Assembly (NCBI GenBank): GCA_033762055.1
Contig: JANRLZ010000429.1
Location: forward strand, 1-20,986
Reading direction: 5' to 3'
Source of the DNA: M3007 sp033762055
GTDB taxonomy: Bacteria; Bacteroidota; Bacteroidia; Chitinophagales; Saprospiraceae
DNA length: 20,986 nucleotides
Each line of letters starts with the position of its first letter. Position 1 is the stretch's first letter. The notes below the pieces were generated by a model. It did no database searches and had not been told where the DNA came from. It saw nothing but the letters and a program-made list of their open reading frames with translations. Of the stretch, positions 17,500-20,986 are shown piece after piece. The position numbers were made by a program, and so were the translations under genes.

Positions 17500-17522
17500 G
17501 GTGTTCAACGCCGGGTGTTTTC

Positions 17523-17530
17523 TTCCTTTG
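17523..17530 (+). promoter_or_regulatory. Candidate -7 element of the haloperoxidase-like gene
   Basis: TTCCTTTG has one mismatch to TAnnTTTG and lies 40 bases before ATG 17571. No clear -33 box was seen, so cotranscription with the CotH gene is also possible. Confidence 0.3.
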
Positions 17531-17570
17531 CCTGATTTTCTGATCAAATTGAATTTTCAAGGCCAATTTC

Positions 17571-20500
17571 ATGCAAAAATACATTTACCTCGCCCTTTCC
17601 TGCCTCCTGTTTTTATTATCAAATATTCAGCCGCTGGAAGCCCAGAAATCGGTAGCCCGCCGCTGGAATGAAGTGATGCTGGAGGCCATTCGCGAAGACC
17701 TTGCCCGCCCGCCGGTACAGGCCCGCAACCTCTTCCATGTTTCAATGGCGATGTGGGATGCCTGGGCGGCCTACGATACCCTGAGCGCCGAAACCTACCT
17801 GCTGGGAAAAACAGTCGGCAACTTTACCTGCCAGTTCGACGGCGTACCGGCCCCGCCCGACCGCGAAGCTGCACGACGTGAAGCGGTGAGTTTTGCCGCC
17901 TATCGCTTGTTGGCGCGTCGTTTTCAAAACTCGCCCAATGCAGGCACCAGTTTGACGCGCTTCCGGGATTTGATGACCGAGCTGGGCTACGACTGGACGT
18001 ATAACTCCAACTTTTACCAATCGGGCGATCCGGCTGCACTGGGAAATTATATCGGCGATTGTGTGTCGTTTTATGGTTTGACGGATGGGGCCAACGAACA
18101 AGGGAACTATGGATATGTAGACTATGCGCCGGTTAATCCTCCTTTACGCCCTGATTCGGCAGGTAACCCAACCCTGGTGGATCCCAACCGCTGGCAACCC
18201 CTGATTCTTTCGAATGCCGTGGATCAACAGGGCAACCCTATTCCGGCGTTGCAACGATTCCAGAGTCCGGAATGGGGCCGTGTGTACCCGTTCGCCATCC
18301 CTGATTCTGCGAAGGTCGTCTACGTACGCGACGGAGTGGAATGGCCGGTGTACCATGACCCGGGTTTACTGCCGATCCTGGATACGGTTGACGGAGGTGG
18401 CTCTTCTGAAGAATACAAGTGGAATTTTAATATTGTCTCCATCTGGTCGTCGCACCTGACACCGGAAGACAGCGTCATGTGGGATATTTCGCCGGCCACC
18501 ATCGGTAACACCCCCTGGTTGCCAACCACCTTTCAGGAATACCAGGACTTTTACCAACTGGAAGGCGGCGGCCCCAGTCTGGGTCGCCCGGTCAACCCCA
18601 AAACCGGTTTACCCTACCCGCCCCAAATTGTACCGCGCGGCGATTATGCCCGTGTGCTGGCCCAATTCTGGGCCGACGGACCCAACTCGGAAACCCCGCC
18701 CGGTCACTGGTATTCCATTTTTAACAAAGTAATGGATCACCCGGAATTTGTCCGGAAATATAATGGCGCCGGGGAAATACTTGACTCGCTTGAATACGAC
18801 CTGAAAGCCTATTTCACCCTGGGCGGCGCCTTGCACGATGCCGCCGTCAGTGCCTGGGGGATCAAAGGCTGGTACGACGGCATCCGCCCCATCAGCGCTT
18901 TGCGCTGGATGGCCGATCGCGGACAAAGCAGCGATCCTGCAGCGCCGAATTACAATGTGGCCGGTATAAAACTGGTGCCAGGCTACATTGAACAAATACA
19001 AAGCGGCGACCCCCTCGCAGGCCCCAACGACGAGCATGTTGGCAAAATCAAGGTCTATGCCTGGCAAGGCCACGATTCGATCAGCAACCCGGCGACCGAT
19101 ATTGCCGGCGTCGGCTGGATTTTGGCCGAACGCTGGTGGCCTACCTTCCGAAAAACATTCGTCACTCCGCCGTTTGCCGGCTATATTTCCGGACACTCTA
19201 CCTACTCGCGCGCTGCCGCCGAGGCGCTCACCCTGCTCACCGGCGATGAATATTTCCCCGGCGGCGTAGGCGAGTTTCACATTGCCGCCAACAGCGGTTT
19301 CCTCGGTGTGGAAAAAGGGCCCAGCGTGGATGTAACCTTGCAATGGGCTACCTACCGCGATGCCTCCGATCAAACCAGTCTTTCCCGTATCTGGGGCGGT
19401 ATTCACCCGCCCGTTGACGACATTCCGGGCAGACGAGTAGGCGCGCAATGCGGTATTGATGCTTTTTACAAAGCAAAATCCTATTTCTACAGCAACGACG
19501 TGGACAGCGACGGCTACAACAATACGGTTGATTGCGACGACCATAACCCGGCCATCCATCCCAATGCTGCAGATGTTTGTGATGGCATTGACAACGACTG
19601 CGACGGTTTGATTGACGAAGGATTGACCGTAAATACTTTTTACCCTGATGTTGATGGCGACGGCTTCGGCGACGCCAACGCCCCGCTGGATACCTGCCTG
19701 CCTACAGCGCCGGTCGGCTATGTCACCAATAACCAGGATTGTTTCGACTTTGATGCCGGCATTTATCCCGGCGCCCAGGAAGTTTGCGACGGATTAGACA
19801 ACAATTGCAACGGCCTGGCTGATGATGGTTTGCCGATCCATATTTTTTATCAGGACAACGACGGCGACGGGTACGGGAACCCAAACAGTACCTTGCCTTC
19901 CTGTTCTTCCGACCCGATCAAAGGCTTTGTGAACAACGACCAGGATTGCGACGACAACAATGCCGCCATTTATCCGGGCGCTGCGGAGGTTTGTGACGAA
20001 CTTGATAATGATTGCAATGGTTTTGCCGACGATGGCCTGGAAATTTTCACCTATTTCGCCGATGCGGATGGCGACGGGCAGGGTGATGCCGATGTACAGG
20101 CGACTACCTGTCTCCAAATTCCGCCGGCCGGATTTGTCGGCAATGACATAGATTGCGACGATAGCAACGCTGCCATCTATTCCGGTGCAACCGAAATTTG
20201 CGACGCCATTGACAACGACTGCGATCTACAGATTGACGAAGGTTTGCCCAACAATTTTTACTACGTGGATGCCGACGGCGACGGTTTTGGCGACTCGGCA
20301 TTGCCCATAGCCACCTGTTTCGATACGATACCGATCGGTTACGTCGCGAATAGTCTGGATTGCGACGACAGCAATGCCCTGGTAAATCCGGATGGTTTGG
20401 AAGGCGGTGTACCTGATAGCCTCGACAACGATTGTAATGGTTTGGTTGACGATATCGTGGGTGTTTCCCAACCGGTACTGCAAGCCCGGGTGTATCCCAA

Positions 20501-20723
20501 CCCCGTGCAGGATGTGCTGACGATTGAAATCAGCGATTCTCCGGCAGAAGCGGAGGCCGTCATTATTGGTATGGACGGCAGGGTGCTGCGCAGTAAACGC
20601 CTGCAATTTGGTAATTATCAGGCAACCCTGCGGTTTGCCGGTTTGCCCCGGGGTGTTTATTTCCTGCGTATTGCCGATCCGGACAGCGGCAGGTATTGGG
20701 TGCAGCGGGTGGTGAAGATGTAA
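17571..20723 (+). CDS. Secreted vanadium-haloperoxidase/PAP2-like protein with MopE repeats and T9SS tail
   Basis: A 1050-residue exported protein. A signal peptide (1 to about 24, ending EAQ) precedes a haloperoxidase-like helical domain (about 25-640). All three vanadate/phosphate-site motifs of the PAP2/vanadium haloperoxidase superfamily are intact: Lys432-x6-Arg439-Pro440 (KGWYDGIRP), Ser540-Gly541-His542 (ISGHS), and Ser605-Arg606-x5-His612-x3-Asp616 (SRIWGGIHPPVDD). Five MopE-type putative metal-binding repeats follow (about 642-962), then a T9SS sorting domain (about 970-1050; ARVYPNPVQDVLTIEI, LPRGVYFLRI). It could oxidise halides with peroxide or act as an acid phosphatase; sequence alone does not decide. 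The protein is expected on the cell surface. It is the last gene before the repeats at the right edge. Confidence 0.92.
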   Translation: MQKYIYLALSCLLFLLSNIQPLEAQKSVARRWNEVMLEAIREDLARPPVQARNLFHVSMAMWDAWAAYDTLSAETYLLGKTVGNFTCQFDGVPAPPDREAARREAVSFAAYRLLARRFQNSPNAGTSLTRFRDLMTELGYDWTYNSNFYQSGDPAALGNYIGDCVSFYGLTDGANEQGNYGYVDYAPVNPPLRPDSAGNPTLVDPNRWQPLILSNAVDQQGNPIPALQRFQSPEWGRVYPFAIPDSAKVVYVRDGVEWPVYHDPGLLPILDTVDGGGSSEEYKWNFNIVSIWSSHLTPEDSVMWDISPATIGNTPWLPTTFQEYQDFYQLEGGGPSLGRPVNPKTGLPYPPQIVPRGDYARVLAQFWADGPNSETPPGHWYSIFNKVMDHPEFVRKYNGAGEILDSLEYDLKAYFTLGGALHDAAVSAWGIKGWYDGIRPISALRWMADRGQSSDPAAPNYNVAGIKLVPGYIEQIQSGDPLAGPNDEHVGKIKVYAWQGHDSISNPATDIAGVGWILAERWWPTFRKTFVTPPFAGYISGHSTYSRAAAEALTLLTGDEYFPGGVGEFHIAANSGFLGVEKGPSVDVTLQWATYRDASDQTSLSRIWGGIHPPVDDIPGRRVGAQCGIDAFYKAKSYFYSNDVDSDGYNNTVDCDDHNPAIHPNAADVCDGIDNDCDGLIDEGLTVNTFYPDVDGDGFGDANAPLDTCLPTAPVGYVTNNQDCFDFDAGIYPGAQEVCDGLDNNCNGLADDGLPIHIFYQDNDGDGYGNPNSTLPSCSSDPIKGFVNNDQDCDDNNAAIYPGAAEVCDELDNDCNGFADDGLEIFTYFADADGDGQGDADVQATTCLQIPPAGFVGNDIDCDDSNAAIYSGATEICDAIDNDCDLQIDEGLPNNFYYVDADGDGFGDSALPIATCFDTIPIGYVANSLDCDDSNALVNPDGLEGGVPDSLDNDCNGLVDDIVGVSQPVLQARVYPNPVQDVLTIEISDSPAEAEAVIIGMDGRVLRSKRLQFGNYQATLRFAGLPRGVYFLRIADPDSGRYWVQRVVKM
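19494..20457 (+). repeat. Five MopE-type metal-binding repeats within the haloperoxidase-like protein
   Basis: One short and four full units of about 68-70 residues. Each unit has a calcium-loop-like DxDGDG(F/Y)G, then DCDDxNAAIYPGA and VCDGIDNDCDGLIDEG. The acidic and Cys positions are conserved, while the linkers (such as DTCLPTAPVGYV) vary. In the last unit the EVCD Cys is lost (GVPDSLDND). The pattern matches the Pfam putative metal-binding motif named after MopE, a copper-binding protein of Methylococcus. Confidence 0.85.
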
Positions 20724-20756
20724 GATAACCCATACTACTGGACATTTTATAATTCA

Positions 20757-20831
20757 CCGCAGAGGCGCAGAGGCGCGGAGTTTTTACCTTCTTCAAAATC
20801 AATCATTTAAAAACGCTCTGCGCCTCTGCGG
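20757..20831. repeat. 75-bp GC-rich foldback element
   Basis: CCGCAGAGGCGCAGAG (20757-20772) returns as its exact complement at 20816-20831. Each arm is followed inward by GTTTTTA after a spacer of unequal length, so the hairpin is long but has one bulge. The left arm repeats AGAGGCGC in tandem. It starts 33 bases after the haloperoxidase stop codon. No T-tract follows, so it is more likely a repeat element than a simple terminator. Confidence 0.55.
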
Positions 20832-20843
20832 TTAAAAAAGTGT

Positions 20844-20986
20844 CTAGTGCCGCATCCGGCGAATGACAAAGCAATGCCTATGTCTCTTTTTCCGCCTCCT
20901 GTCGTTGCTCGGCGGTTAAAATATCCCGTATTTCGCCCTTCTCGCGCCTAAGGAGCCGAAAAAATAGCCAATTTCATTGCTATGCG
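20844..20986. mobile_element. MITE-like palindromic element, copy B (cut by the window edge)
   Basis: Same orientation as the element at 7326-7489 and about 137 of 143 positions identical, starting with the same CTAGTGCCGCATCCGG end. The right terminal repeat is missing only because the window stops; about 21 more bases are expected. The junction is 12 bases after the GC-rich foldback. Confidence 0.75.

Noticed and set aside
18609..19559. 316-residue reverse-strand frame
   Set aside because: Antisense to the conserved haloperoxidase-like region; no plausible start context or motif.
19494..20457. Regular repeats of about 205 bp that could suggest a CRISPR or satellite array
   Set aside because: The repeats are in frame and encode the MopE motif with variable nucleotide sequence; unit length and lack of identical repeats exclude CRISPR.

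Overview
This window reads as a chromosomal segment from a member of the Bacteroidota, most likely the Saprospiria/Chitinophagia side of the phylum. The evidence is C-terminal type IX secretion (T9SS) sorting domains, a PorE-like OmpA protein, MopE-type metal-binding repeats, TAnnTTTG-type -7 promoter elements, an mqnD gene (futalosine route to menaquinone) and a bacilliredoxin. Genus-level placement is inference. Coding density is high. No tRNA, rRNA, CRISPR array, phage gene or transposase gene was seen.

Layout. (a) 1-1956 is the 3' part of a large OmpA/WD40-like envelope protein; its stop codon abuts that of an unknown helical protein on the other strand (1957-2526). (b) After a divergent promoter region come an HMG-CoA synthase (2743-4119, mevalonate pathway) and a two-gene tryptophan operon of fused enzymes, trpGD (4225-5856) and trpCF (5866-7329). 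trpE, trpB and trpA are not present. (c) A 164-bp palindromic element (7326-7489) fills the gap between trpCF and a convergent aquaporin-like gene (7496-8122), which lies behind an RluA-type pseudouridine synthase gene (8272-8952). (d) mqnD (9032-9877) and a small secreted protein (9942-10274) are followed by 242 bp of non-coding DNA rich in inverted repeats. (e) A surface-glycan group holds a GT2 glycosyltransferase, gmhA (reverse strand), a GNAT acetyltransferase and a GT39/ArnT-like membrane glycosyltransferase. (f) After a bacilliredoxin and a second foldback element come two large secreted proteins: a CotH-kinase protein (15211-17499) and a vanadium-haloperoxidase/PAP2-like protein carrying MopE repeats (17571-20723). 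Both end in T9SS sorting domains. (g) The right edge holds a GC-rich foldback and a second, edge-truncated copy of the 164-bp element.

The most unusual content lies between genes. There are at least four long inverted-repeat elements in 21 kb. One is present in two near-identical copies with long terminal inverted repeats and no coding capacity, as expected for a MITE-like non-autonomous element. One copy supplies the stop codon of trpCF. The trpGD promoter carries three 7-bp TATTGCA half-sites over the -7 element and leader, which look like an operator. No complete new defence or biosynthetic system is visible. The main leads are the palindromic element family, the trpGD operator, and the modular secreted haloperoxidase and CotH proteins.
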